From the NCBI GenBank assembly GCA_003521845.1, contig DPHB01000001.1:18815-39530 (forward strand): a stretch of 20,716 bases of DNA. The letters run 5' to 3'. Source of the stretch: Oceanospirillaceae bacterium. GTDB taxonomy: Bacteria; Pseudomonadota; Gammaproteobacteria; Pseudomonadales; Balneatricaceae. Of this stretch, positions 1 to 6,705 are shown in pieces. The notes below the pieces were generated by a model. That model did no database searches and had not been told where the DNA came from. It was given only the letters and a program-made list of their open reading frames with translations. The stretch's first letter is position 1. Every line of letters begins with the position of its first letter. Both the position numbers and the translations under genes were made by a program.

Positions 1-375
1 AGCAACATAAAGTGAGAGACTGTGTTCGATAGTAAAGCTGGTACGCTGCCCAGCTAAGGAAGTGTCTCCGGCTAGACGAATACCATCCTGTTGTTCAAAG
101 GTGAGTGGTGTGTTGCTTTGCAGCCATTTATTTAGTTCGCTAGTGGCATCCCGCGTAGCGTCGACCAGTAGCTGGTTGGCTGATTGGTTGCGTGTATCAA
201 ACACCTGCATCTGTACTTCTTGTAAGCCTTCTGGGTCGACAATGCTGATGTGGTCGCCAGCGCCAAGTATAAAGTGGCTAACAGTTAGGGCTGGGACGCG
301 GTATTTGGCGCAGCTGGCATCTTGATCTAGCAGCGTAGGCAGGCGCCGGCTGTGAAAAAATTCTAAAGTAGACAT
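1..375 (-). CDS. Partial N-terminus, DUF1989-like protein, possibly Tdm-like (cut by window edge)
   Basis: Reading the minus strand from an ATG at 375 gives 125 codons with no stop, running off the left edge, so the gene is 5'-complete and 3'-truncated. Residues about 25-60 contain a pattern close to the start of DUF1989 (urea-carboxylase-associated) domains: GAGDHISIVDPEGLQ, compared with the family's basic-glycine, I/V-D-x-E/P-G-x-Q signature. In known families DUF1989 occurs alone or fused to a GcvT-type tetrahydrofolate domain, as in trimethylamine-N-oxide demethylase (Tdm). Next to methylamine genes a Tdm-like protein is attractive, but the diagnostic C-terminal part lies outside the window. 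No good Shine-Dalgarno is visible before the ATG, so the start is provisional. The reading frame is convincing; the product is an inference. Confidence 0.5.
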   Translation of the reverse strand, partial: MSTLEFFHSRRLPTLLDQDASCAKYRVPALTVSHFILGAGDHISIVDPEGLQEVQMQVFDTRNQSANQLLVDATRDATSELNKWLQSNTPLTFEQQDGIRLAGDTSLAGQRTSFTIEHSLSLYVA

Positions 376-542
376 AGGCTAGTAATATTATTTTATTATG
401 GCCGCGAGATTACCAAGTTTATAAAAATAGATAATGGCTAGATTGTTAATAGAAAGTATTTGTTTGTTAAAAAAATAAACAACTGTGAGGCTCAAACAAC
501 TAGCCCCTATTGGGCGCCTGAAACTAATGTCGTCTTTTGCTT

Positions 543-1490
543 TTAAAATGCGGAATGTTTTTTGAAGTGGCAGGGGGGGGTACCAAAGCGTTGCTTGAAT
601 CGTTTGTAGAGTGGGCTTAGGTTGGTGTAACCAGTCTCGGTGGCTATATCCCTTATGGATAAATTAGTTTCACTAAGTAATTGTTGTACTCGCATGATGC
701 GTAAATCATAGTAATATTTATTCGGTGGGGTACCAATATGTTGTTTAAATAGTTGATGTAACTGATAAGCTGTAAGACTTAGGAGTTGACATATTTCAGT
801 TATTTTTAACGGTTCTTTTAAATTATTACTCATGAGTAGACAAACATCTCGAAGCTCTTGTGGCCATGCTGTGGAGTAACTGGTTGTTTCAAATCGATGG
901 TGCTTCGAGGAACGTATTACTGGGCAAGACAGCTCCTCTGCTGTTTTGATGCTTAGCTCTTTGCTATGTAAAATGCTGATTAGCTTTAGAGTCATGTCTA
1001 AGCAGGCACTACCCCCGGCGCATAAGGTGACATTGTTGCGCATCGAATATAACACCCCTTTTTTAAGGTTTATCGAGTCTGAATTTGCTGTTTCGATAAT
1101 GCCCCTTGAAATGTAATTGTCGCCAATTATTTTTTGTCTATATAACCACTGAATGCCCTCGTCGACACCGACAATGGTGCAGTCATCGCTAAATAAACAG
1201 GGTTTTAGCTGCTTATACAGCAATGAGCTTGCAAATGGGGTATAGAAGGGCGACATGATAAAAACAATATCTGGCGCCTCAGTGAGTGTGCAAATATGCT
1301 TGGTTGAAATAATGGAATGGCACGACGAGGTTTTTTCACGCCCGTCGCACGAATAGATTTCCAACTGGTGCTGGATGCTGTCTTCGCTGCTATAGGCTAG
1401 GTTTAAAGGTTCGATTATTTGCGACAATTCGAACATCGAAAAATGGTTGTCTATGATAAAAGCGATGTTTATATTGAGTGATTTTTTCAT
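543..1490 (-). CDS. GlxA/GbdR-type AraC-family transcriptional regulator
   Basis: A 315-residue protein with the two-domain layout of GlxA-family regulators. The N-terminal ~180 residues form a DJ-1/PfpI-like (class I glutamine amidotransferase-like) domain, opening with INIAFIIDNHFSMFELSQII and containing an LCAGGSACLDM nucleophile-elbow-like segment. The last ~100 residues are an AraC-type double helix-turn-helix, with the SIRDIATETGYTNLSPLYKRFKQRFGTPP second-HTH signature at the end. Proteins of this build include GbdR and CdhR, which activate glycine-betaine and carnitine catabolism. It lies between the DUF1989-like gene and the amt operon, all on the minus strand. The start has an AAGG element about 7 bases upstream. 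The inducing ligand cannot be read from sequence; a small methylated amine is a reasonable guess from context. Confidence 0.85.
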   Translation of the reverse strand: MKKSLNINIAFIIDNHFSMFELSQIIEPLNLAYSSEDSIQHQLEIYSCDGREKTSSCHSIISTKHICTLTEAPDIVFIMSPFYTPFASSLLYKQLKPCLFSDDCTIVGVDEGIQWLYRQKIIGDNYISRGIIETANSDSINLKKGVLYSMRNNVTLCAGGSACLDMTLKLISILHSKELSIKTAEELSCPVIRSSKHHRFETTSYSTAWPQELRDVCLLMSNNLKEPLKITEICQLLSLTAYQLHQLFKQHIGTPPNKYYYDLRIMRVQQLLSETNLSIRDIATETGYTNLSPLYKRFKQRFGTPPCHFKKHSAF

Positions 1491-1574
1491 TCTTAAACCT
1501 TAAATATTTAAATCATCATCATCAATATAAATAATGTTAAGGACTTTACATTCTGTTCATATAGTCTGGAAAAA

Positions 1575-1596
1575 AACCAGCTTGGGTAAGCTGGTT
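1575..1596 (-). terminator. Rho-independent terminator of the amt operon
   Basis: A perfect 9-bp inverted repeat (AACCAGCTT, 4-nt loop) is followed on the minus strand by seven T residues (A run at 1570-1576 on the plus strand). It lies about 145 bases beyond the stop of the small membrane-protein gene. The plus-strand side has only four A residues upstream and no T tract, so it should act mainly on minus-strand transcripts. Exactly the same stem arms recur in the terminator at 12841-12867. Confidence 0.8.
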
Positions 1597-1670
1597 AAAA
1601 GGTGCGACAGGGATGACACACTTAAGTGATGTGGTTGTTTATGGTCTAAAACCCTAGCAAGGTACTATGA

Positions 1671-1730
1671 TAAGGCCTGATAAATACATAAGTTACTCGT
1701 TAAGATCATTCACGATTTATACAGGCCTTA
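1671..1730 (-). repeat. Long imperfect inverted repeat just after the amt-operon stop
   Basis: TAAGGCCTG plus ATAAAT (1671-1685) is the reverse complement of ATTTAT-a-CAGGCCTTA (1715-1730), giving 15 paired positions with one bulged base and a 29-nt loop. It starts about 10 bases after the stop of the 71-residue gene. With no T tract it is more likely a transcript-stabilising 3' stem or a protein-binding site than an intrinsic terminator. Confidence 0.55.
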
Positions 1731-1740
1731 GGAAAGCTAA

Positions 1741-1956
1741 CTAGGCAGATTTATCATCGGCCGATTTCAACTTTTCATGATATGCGGCGACGATTTTATC
1801 GTTCTCCTCGTTTTCCCAGCGATGGCACCACACGTGCCAAGCCAGCCAGCCGATTATACCAATGGCCACCATGGCCCCTTCATACCCCGCGAAGGGATAG
1901 ATGACGCCAATGTCGGCCAAGTCTACGGCCCAGCTTGTTATGTTTGTTGTTGACAT
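1741..1956 (-). CDS. Small single-pass membrane protein in operon with amt
   Basis: A 71-residue protein with one hydrophobic segment at about residues 26-44 (AMVAIGIIGWLAWHVW), preceded by a short polar N-terminus and followed by a charged, probably helical tail rich in E, D and K. An AGAGGA Shine-Dalgarno sits 7 bases before the ATG, and the gene begins 15 bases after the amt stop, so co-expression is expected. I do not recognise a named family. Position and topology suggest an accessory or regulatory subunit for the Amt channel, perhaps in the place often held by a PII protein (GlnK), which is absent here. That role is inference. It is an independent reading frame between a terminator and amt, not a shadow of another gene. 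Confidence 0.75.
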   Translation of the reverse strand: MSTTNITSWAVDLADIGVIYPFAGYEGAMVAIGIIGWLAWHVWCHRWENEENDKIVAAYHEKLKSADDKSA

Positions 1957-1971
1957 AATACTATCCTCTGT

Positions 1972-3318
1972 TTATTTCATTAGGGTTGCTTCAGCCTGAT
2001 TGACATCGTCTTCTGCGGCTTGTTGTTCTTGCTGCGTGCTAAAATCAAGACCCAGTAGTTCAACTTCCTTAGGAATGCGCAACATACCGAATGAATTGAG
2101 TATTTTCGCCACGACCCAGCCAGGTAGGAAACCCAAAACACCAAACATGATGATGGCGCCAGCTAGCTGCCCCCAAGGGGTGATTTCGGCAAAACCAGCA
2201 TAAGGTGAGGAAGGGTGCCCCCATAGCACGAAGCCACAAATAACTAGGCCAACGAAGCCGGCATAACCATGCACAGCCACCGCACCAACGGCATCATCTA
2301 ACTTAAAGCGACGCTCCACATAGAAGTGTAGCTTGTAAGCGATAAACACACCGATGGCACCAATAATCATGGCCTGCATTGGGTGGTACAAGTCATTACC
2401 TGCTGAGGCGGTAATAATACCGGCTAAACCACCAGAGTAGGTCCAGAAAGCATCACCCTTAGAGATGAAGAAGGCCATCAACATGCCACCCGACAACGAG
2501 GTTAAGAAGTTAAAGGTGATGGCGCTAAGCGATGTGGGTGTGAGGTATATGGTGGTAGCGGTCCAGGTGGTACCAACAATTTCACCATCAATGGTTGCTG
2601 GGTCGATAATGGGCACGTTGCAGGCAACATAGAAACCCCAGAAACCAGCGTAAATGATAAATAAGCCAACACATACCAGCCAAGGGTTGTGAGGGCGAAT
2701 ATCCCGTGGCGTACCATCAGCGGCAAATTTGCCTAAGCGTGGCCCTAAGACAACTAAGACGCCAAGGGCAAAACCACCGGCAATAGCGTGAATAACGCCG
2801 GAAGCATAAGCATCGTGGTAGCCTAGGTATTCCACCATCCAGCCAGCATAGTGCCAGCCCCATGAGGCGTCAATGATCCAGGCAAAGGAACCAATTACCA
2901 CGGCCAAAATCCAGAATGCTGAGGACTTGATACGTTCGATAACGGAACCAGAAACGATGGATGCGGCAGTCCAAGAGAACAGCAAGAAGGCGGCCCAGAA
3001 AACGCCAGTAATGCGGTCTTCTAAGTTGGGCCCCATGTTTTCAGACCAGGGCGTATTTGCTGCGCCAGCTGCCCAGTTTATAGACGCAGGGAAGTTGGGG
3101 AAGGCCCAATAAATCCACCAGCCGAAAAAATAAAAGGTGATGGTGACGAGGGGGATGATCATCGAGTTTTTCATCAGCGTGTGGATGTGATTGCGGCGCC
3201 GACTGGCACCTACTTCATACATACAAAACCCGACGTGAATAAGGAACATTAAGGGTATGGTTACCCAATAATAAAATTCCGTAAACACCGTAGTCAGTGC
3301 GTTGATATTGCTATCCAT
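1972..3318 (-). CDS. amt: Ammonium (possibly methylammonium) transporter, Amt family
   Basis: A 448-residue polytopic inner-membrane protein of the Amt/Mep/Rh family. Landmarks of the conduction pore are present: D169 and H177 in DAYASGVIHAIAG match the Asp and first twin His of AmtB (same 8-residue separation), and H350 in AVGAVAVHGYAG matches the second twin His. The conserved C-terminal E-x3-GLD motif is also seen (EVELLGLDF), followed by a Gln/Glu/Ala-rich tail. A GGAGAG ribosome site precedes the ATG by about 6 bases. It is transcribed divergently from mgsABC-gmaS, which suggests co-regulation with methylamine assimilation; Amt proteins commonly carry methylammonium as well as ammonium. 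No PII gene accompanies it; a 71-residue membrane protein does. Confidence 0.95.
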   Translation of the reverse strand: MDSNINALTTVFTEFYYWVTIPLMFLIHVGFCMYEVGASRRRNHIHTLMKNSMIIPLVTITFYFFGWWIYWAFPNFPASINWAAGAANTPWSENMGPNLEDRITGVFWAAFLLFSWTAASIVSGSVIERIKSSAFWILAVVIGSFAWIIDASWGWHYAGWMVEYLGYHDAYASGVIHAIAGGFALGVLVVLGPRLGKFAADGTPRDIRPHNPWLVCVGLFIIYAGFWGFYVACNVPIIDPATIDGEIVGTTWTATTIYLTPTSLSAITFNFLTSLSGGMLMAFFISKGDAFWTYSGGLAGIITASAGNDLYHPMQAMIIGAIGVFIAYKLHFYVERRFKLDDAVGAVAVHGYAGFVGLVICGFVLWGHPSSPYAGFAEITPWGQLAGAIIMFGVLGFLPGWVVAKILNSFGMLRIPKEVELLGLDFSTQQEQQAAEDDVNQAEATLMK

Positions 3319-3695
3319 TAAATACTCTCCGAATTATTGTTTTTAGGGATTTTTGAGTGCATTGCCGGGACAAAACTAGTGCAAATTAAACAAAAAAGTA
3401 ACGTCTATTTAGATTTTTTATATACCTTAGTCGTATACAGATAAGTGCAATCGGGAAAACTATAGCCCTAAATTTAACCAAGATTGGCTGTTTATTCATA
3501 GCGTCATTGGGCCAAAGTCAATAAACACAGGCAATAGCGCTACATATCGGTACTGGCATGGCTACTCTGGTATCAGCGAAATGAACAATAATCACTTTGT
3601 TAATTTTCTTAACAAGAAAATTAAATTCATAAGTTGAAAATAAAATGCGTCGGTGATAACTTGTTTAACACAACTTACACGAGGATTTATACGTC
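3319..3695. promoter_or_regulatory. Divergent promoter region between amt and mgsA
   Basis: This 377-bp gene-free stretch is AT-rich and must hold the promoters for both the amt operon and the mgs-gmaS operon. On the amt side there is a small dyad TATAC-N7-GTATA (3421-3437), which fits the T-N11-A form used by LysR-type proteins. On the mgs side there is a perfect 11-bp inverted repeat (3600-3624, listed separately). I found no convincing sigma-70 pair and no sigma-54 GG-N10-GC element on either strand, so transcription starts cannot be placed. mgsA has a GAGG element about 11 bases before its ATG. Confidence 0.5.
3600..3624. promoter_or_regulatory. Perfect 11-bp inverted repeat upstream of mgsA (candidate operator)
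   Basis: TTAATTTTCTT, spacer AAC, then AAGAAAATTAA: perfectly symmetric arms with a 3-nt spacer, 71 bases before the mgsA ATG. An overlapping second dyad, TTGTTAA-N5-TTAACAA, spans 3597-3615. AT-rich dyads of this size are typical binding sites for dimeric regulators. No T tract follows, so an intrinsic terminator is unlikely. The cognate factor is unknown; the XRE-cupin regulator downstream of dmmC and the GlxA-type regulator at 543-1490 are candidates. Confidence 0.55.
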
Positions 3696-4613
3696 ATGTG
3701 CGGAATTGCAGGACTTTATCTAAAAAACCCCGAGCTTTATGCAAAGCTCGGTGAACTATATCAGCCGATGCTGATTGAAATGACTAGCCGTGGGCCAGAT
3801 TCAGCCGGTGTGGCCATTTATCGCGATCCCGTTGCTGATGGGGAAGTGAAGTTTTCACTTGCTCATGACAGTTTGGAGTACGATTGGAATGCTTTGTCAA
3901 ACGGTGTGGCAAGCGCCTTCGCTGCCAACAGTCGCATCCAACAAAATAATACCCACGCTATCTTGATCACTGATGCCAACGAGCAAGCAGTTGATGCATG
4001 GTTGCGTGAAACCTATACCGACGTACGCATTGTTGGCAGTGGTACAACGGTCGAAATTTATAAAGAAACCGGCTTGCCAAAAGATGTCTACGCACGCTTT
4101 GATCTTGCTAGCGCGGCAGGTCATCACATCATTGGCCATACACGTATGGCCACAGAAAGTGCGGTGACTACAGCTGGTTCTCACCCGTTTGCCACAGGTG
4201 CCGATCTTTGCTTGGTGCATAACGGTTCTTTGTCCAACCATAACCGTTTACGTGAGCAACTAAAGCGTAAAGGCGTTAGCTTTGGTAGCGAGAACGACAG
4301 TGAAGTGGCTGCCGCTTACCTAACCTGGAAGTTGCGTCAGGGTGTATCCCTTAAGGATGCGCTTGAAGAAGCCCTAGATGACTTGGATGGTTTCTTTACT
4401 TTCTGCGTTGGTACTCGTGATGGCTTTGCCGTAATGCGTGACCCCATTGCCTGTAAGCACGCGGTCATGGCAGAGACGGATGATTGGGTAGCTATGGCAA
4501 CTGAATACCGTGCCATTGCCGTATTACCAGGTGCAGACAAGGCACGCATTTGGGAGCCAAAGCCAGCAACAGTATATAGCTGGGGCCGAGACAACACAGG
4601 AGGCACACATTGA
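3696..4613 (+). CDS. mgsA: N-methylglutamate synthase subunit A (class II glutamine amidotransferase; GlxB-like)
   Basis: A 305-residue cytoplasmic protein with the Ntn-hydrolase glutaminase fold. Cys2 directly after the start Met (MCGIAGLYLK) is the expected nucleophile. Further class II motifs are SRGPDSAG (31-38), GHTRMATES (147-155), HPF (163-165), VHNGSLSNH (174-182) and SENDSE (198-203). The protein is short like the amidotransferase subunit of the three-part GlxBCD/MgsABC complexes, not a full PurF or GltB. With mgsB and mgsC it forms the enzyme that moves the methylamine nitrogen from gamma-glutamylmethylamide into N-methylglutamate. The gene heads the plus-strand operon and its TGA overlaps the start of mgsB. 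Alternative: GlxB of a glutamine/glutamate-linked GlxBCD-GlnT system; the dmm genes nearby favour Mgs. Confidence 0.85.
   Translation: MCGIAGLYLKNPELYAKLGELYQPMLIEMTSRGPDSAGVAIYRDPVADGEVKFSLAHDSLEYDWNALSNGVASAFAANSRIQQNNTHAILITDANEQAVDAWLRETYTDVRIVGSGTTVEIYKETGLPKDVYARFDLASAAGHHIIGHTRMATESAVTTAGSHPFATGADLCLVHNGSLSNHNRLREQLKRKGVSFGSENDSEVAAAYLTWKLRQGVSLKDALEEALDDLDGFFTFCVGTRDGFAVMRDPIACKHAVMAETDDWVAMATEYRAIAVLPGADKARIWEPKPATVYSWGRDNTGGTH
4598..4612 (+). promoter_or_regulatory. Strong ribosome binding site fixing a TTG start for mgsB
   Basis: A perfect AGGAGG at 4598-4603 is followed by a 6-base spacer and TTG at 4610-4612, and this TTG overlaps the mgsA TGA (TTGA). There is no ATG or GTG in frame nearby, so the Shine-Dalgarno decides for a TTG start and suggests translational coupling. 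Confidence 0.75.
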
Positions 4614-5284
4614 GCACATTAGATTTACAAGCGGATGGTCTACGGACTATCAATAGCACCTTGCAGTTCCAGACAGAGCAGTCTGATTGGACTATTACCA
4701 GCCCCATGGGGCAGCATGCTATTGCGTGTGGTTTGAGCACCCCGATCAACGTCACCATTGACGGCCATACCGGTTTTTATACCGCCGGTATGAATCAGCA
4801 AGCTAATGTGACTATTAATGGCCATACCGGTGTAGGCTGTGCCGAGAATATGATGAGCGGTACCGTGCGCGTAAAAGGTAACGCCAGTCAGGCAGCAGGT
4901 GCAACCGCCCATGGTGGTCTGTTGGTTATCGAAGGCGATGCTTCTTCACGTTGCGGTATTTCCATGAAAGGTGTGGATATCGTAGTCGGTGGGTCGGTAG
5001 GGCACATGAGTGCTTTTATGGCGCAAATTGGCAACCTAGTGGTTTGTGGCGACGCTGGTGAAGCGTTAGGTGACTCCATTTATGAAGCCAAGTTATTTGT
5101 AGCTGGCTCGGTTGAGAGCTTAGGCGCAGATTGCATTGAGAAGGAAATGACGCCTGAAAATCTAACCATCTTGACTGACCTATTAGAGCGTGCAGGTATG
5201 GATAAAGACCCGAGCGAATTTAAACGCTATGGATCTGCCAGAACCTTGTATAACTTCGATATTGATAAAGCTGACGAGTATTAA
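4610..5284 (+). CDS. mgsB: N-methylglutamate synthase subunit B (GXGXG / GlxC-like)
   Basis: A 224-residue protein matching the GXGXG (GltB C-terminal, right-handed beta-helix) domain as a stand-alone subunit. Glycine-spaced rungs run through the middle: NVTIDGHTG (47-55), NVTINGHTG (66-74), TVRVKG (85-90), LLVIEGDASSRCG (104-116), DIVVGGSVG (123-131), LVVCGDAG (143-150) and LFVAGSVESLG (162-172). In glutamate synthases this domain links the amidotransferase and FMN-synthase parts; here it is the middle subunit of the split enzyme. The TTG start overlaps the mgsA stop, and mgsC begins two bases after its stop, so the three are made together. The two near-identical NVTI(D/N)GHTG rungs are conspicuous but consistent with the fold. 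Confidence 0.85.
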   Translation: MSTLDLQADGLRTINSTLQFQTEQSDWTITSPMGQHAIACGLSTPINVTIDGHTGFYTAGMNQQANVTINGHTGVGCAENMMSGTVRVKGNASQAAGATAHGGLLVIEGDASSRCGISMKGVDIVVGGSVGHMSAFMAQIGNLVVCGDAGEALGDSIYEAKLFVAGSVESLGADCIEKEMTPENLTILTDLLERAGMDKDPSEFKRYGSARTLYNFDIDKADEY

Positions 5285-5286
5285 TT

Positions 5287-6612
5287 ATGGATCATAAAAC
5301 ACCACGAGCCAATCCCCGTTACTCGGCAACCTTGGACAACTCAACTAATTCAGAAATCCGCCGTGCGGCGGCAACGGGTATTTATGATATTCGTGGCGGT
5401 GGCGCCAAGCGCGCTGTACCACATTTTGATGACCTGTTGTTTTTGGGTGCGTCCATGTCACGTTACCCGCTTGAAGGCTATCGTGAGCGTTGCGGTACTG
5501 AAGTTACTCTAGGTACGCGATTCGCCAAGAAGCCGATTCATTTGAAAATTCCTATCACTATTGCAGGTATGAGTTTTGGTTCTTTGTCTGGTCAAGCCAA
5601 AGAAGCCCTAGGCCGCGGTGCCAACTTAGCGGGCACATCAACGACCACCGGTGATGGTGGCATGACGGTGGAAGAACGTGGCCATTCAGAAACGCTAGTC
5701 TATCAGTACTTACCATCACGTTATGGTATGAACCCAGATGATTTGCGTAAAGCTGATGCGATTGAAATAGTAGTTGGTCAAGGTGCTAAACCAGGTGGTG
5801 GCGGTATGTTGCTGGGTCAGAAAATTACTGACCGTGTCGCCAAGATGCGTAGCCTACCCAAGGGCATTGATCAGCGTTCAGCTTGTCGCCATCCAGACTG
5901 GACTGGCCCCGATGACCTAGAGATCAAAATTCTTGAATTGCGCGAAATCACCAACTGGGAAACGCCTATATTCATTAAAGTAGGTGGTGCTCGTCCGTAC
6001 TACGATGTGGCCCTAGCCGTTAAAGCCGGTGCTGATGTAGTGGTGCTAGATGGCATGCAAGGTGGTACAGCCGCCACGCAAAATGTGTTTATCGAACATG
6101 TGGGACAACCAACGTTAGCTTGTATTGGTCCGGCTGTTAAGGCCTTGAAAGATCTTGATATGCACCGCAAAGTACAGCTAGTGGTATCTGGCGGTATTCG
6201 CAATGGCGCCGACGTGGCAAAAGCCTTGGCCTTAGGTGCTGATGCTGTTTCTGTTGGTTCTGCTGCTTTGATTGCTATGGGAGATAACGATCCAGCTTTG
6301 GAAGATCAGTATCAAGAACTTGGGTCTACAGCCGGTGCTTATGATGCTTGGCACTTGGGCCGCGATCCAGCGGGTATTACTACGCAAGATCCAGAGCTTT
6401 CCAGCCGTTTAGATCCAGTCAAAGCCGGTCGTAATCTAGCCAATTACCTCAAGGTAATGACTCTAGAAGCACAAACCATTGCTCGTGCTTGTGGTAAAAA
6501 CCATGTGCACAACTTGGAGCCTGAAGACTTATGTGCGTTAACGGTCGAATCGGCTGCTATGGCCGGCGTGCCTTTGGCGGGTACTAGCTGGATACCAGGC
6601 CAAGATAAGTAA
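5287..6612 (+). CDS. mgsC: N-methylglutamate synthase subunit C (FMN-dependent glutamate-synthase-like; GlxD-like)
   Basis: A 441-residue protein with the FMN-binding (beta/alpha)8 barrel of glutamate synthase. Visible family segments are the TIAGMSFGSLSGQAKEALGR stretch (91-110), GDGGMTVEER (122-131), QGAKPGGGGMLLG (165-177), GADVVVLDGMQGGTAA (248-263), SGGIRNGADVAKALALGADAV (301-321) and TTQDPEL (365-371). It catalyses the reductive transfer step that yields N-methylglutamate from the 2-oxoacid and the methylated nitrogen. Where classical GltB carries three cysteines for a 3Fe-4S cluster just before the TQDPEL motif, residues about 343-364 here contain no cysteine, so this subunit probably works without that cluster; I believe GlxD/MgsC relatives share this. 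A hairpin (6631-6652) lies between it and gmaS. Confidence 0.85.
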   Translation: MDHKTPRANPRYSATLDNSTNSEIRRAAATGIYDIRGGGAKRAVPHFDDLLFLGASMSRYPLEGYRERCGTEVTLGTRFAKKPIHLKIPITIAGMSFGSLSGQAKEALGRGANLAGTSTTTGDGGMTVEERGHSETLVYQYLPSRYGMNPDDLRKADAIEIVVGQGAKPGGGGMLLGQKITDRVAKMRSLPKGIDQRSACRHPDWTGPDDLEIKILELREITNWETPIFIKVGGARPYYDVALAVKAGADVVVLDGMQGGTAATQNVFIEHVGQPTLACIGPAVKALKDLDMHRKVQLVVSGGIRNGADVAKALALGADAVSVGSAALIAMGDNDPALEDQYQELGSTAGAYDAWHLGRDPAGITTQDPELSSRLDPVKAGRNLANYLKVMTLEAQTIARACGKNHVHNLEPEDLCALTVESAAMAGVPLAGTSWIPGQDK

Positions 6613-6630
6613 TACACCATTAGCGCGGAC

Positions 6631-6652
6631 GGTGGTCAGTCATCTGGCCACC
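6631..6652 (+). repeat. Intercistronic hairpin between mgsC and gmaS
   Basis: GGTGGTCAG, loop TCAT, CTGGCCACC: nine pairs with one G-T wobble. There is no T tract, so it more likely protects the 3' end of mgs mRNA or tunes expression than terminates fully. Confidence 0.5.
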
Positions 6653-6705
6653 AGTGGCTATAATGCTATATTAAATAAATACAATAACCTTGGAGGAAAC
6701 CGAGG

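Noticed and set aside
62..325. 87-codon plus-strand open frame at the left edge
   Set aside because: It is antisense to the minus-strand DUF1989-like frame, which has the coherent domain-like sequence; the plus frame is low-complexity Ser/Cys-rich.
450..480. TTGTTT...AAACAA dyad downstream of the GlxA-type regulator as a terminator
   Set aside because: Arms of only six A/T-rich bases with an 11-base AT spacer; indistinguishable from background in an AT-rich gap.
3554..3570. Sigma-54-like TGGCATG element upstream of mgsA
   Set aside because: The -24-like half is present but no GC follows at the required 10-base spacing, so it is not a sigma-54 promoter.
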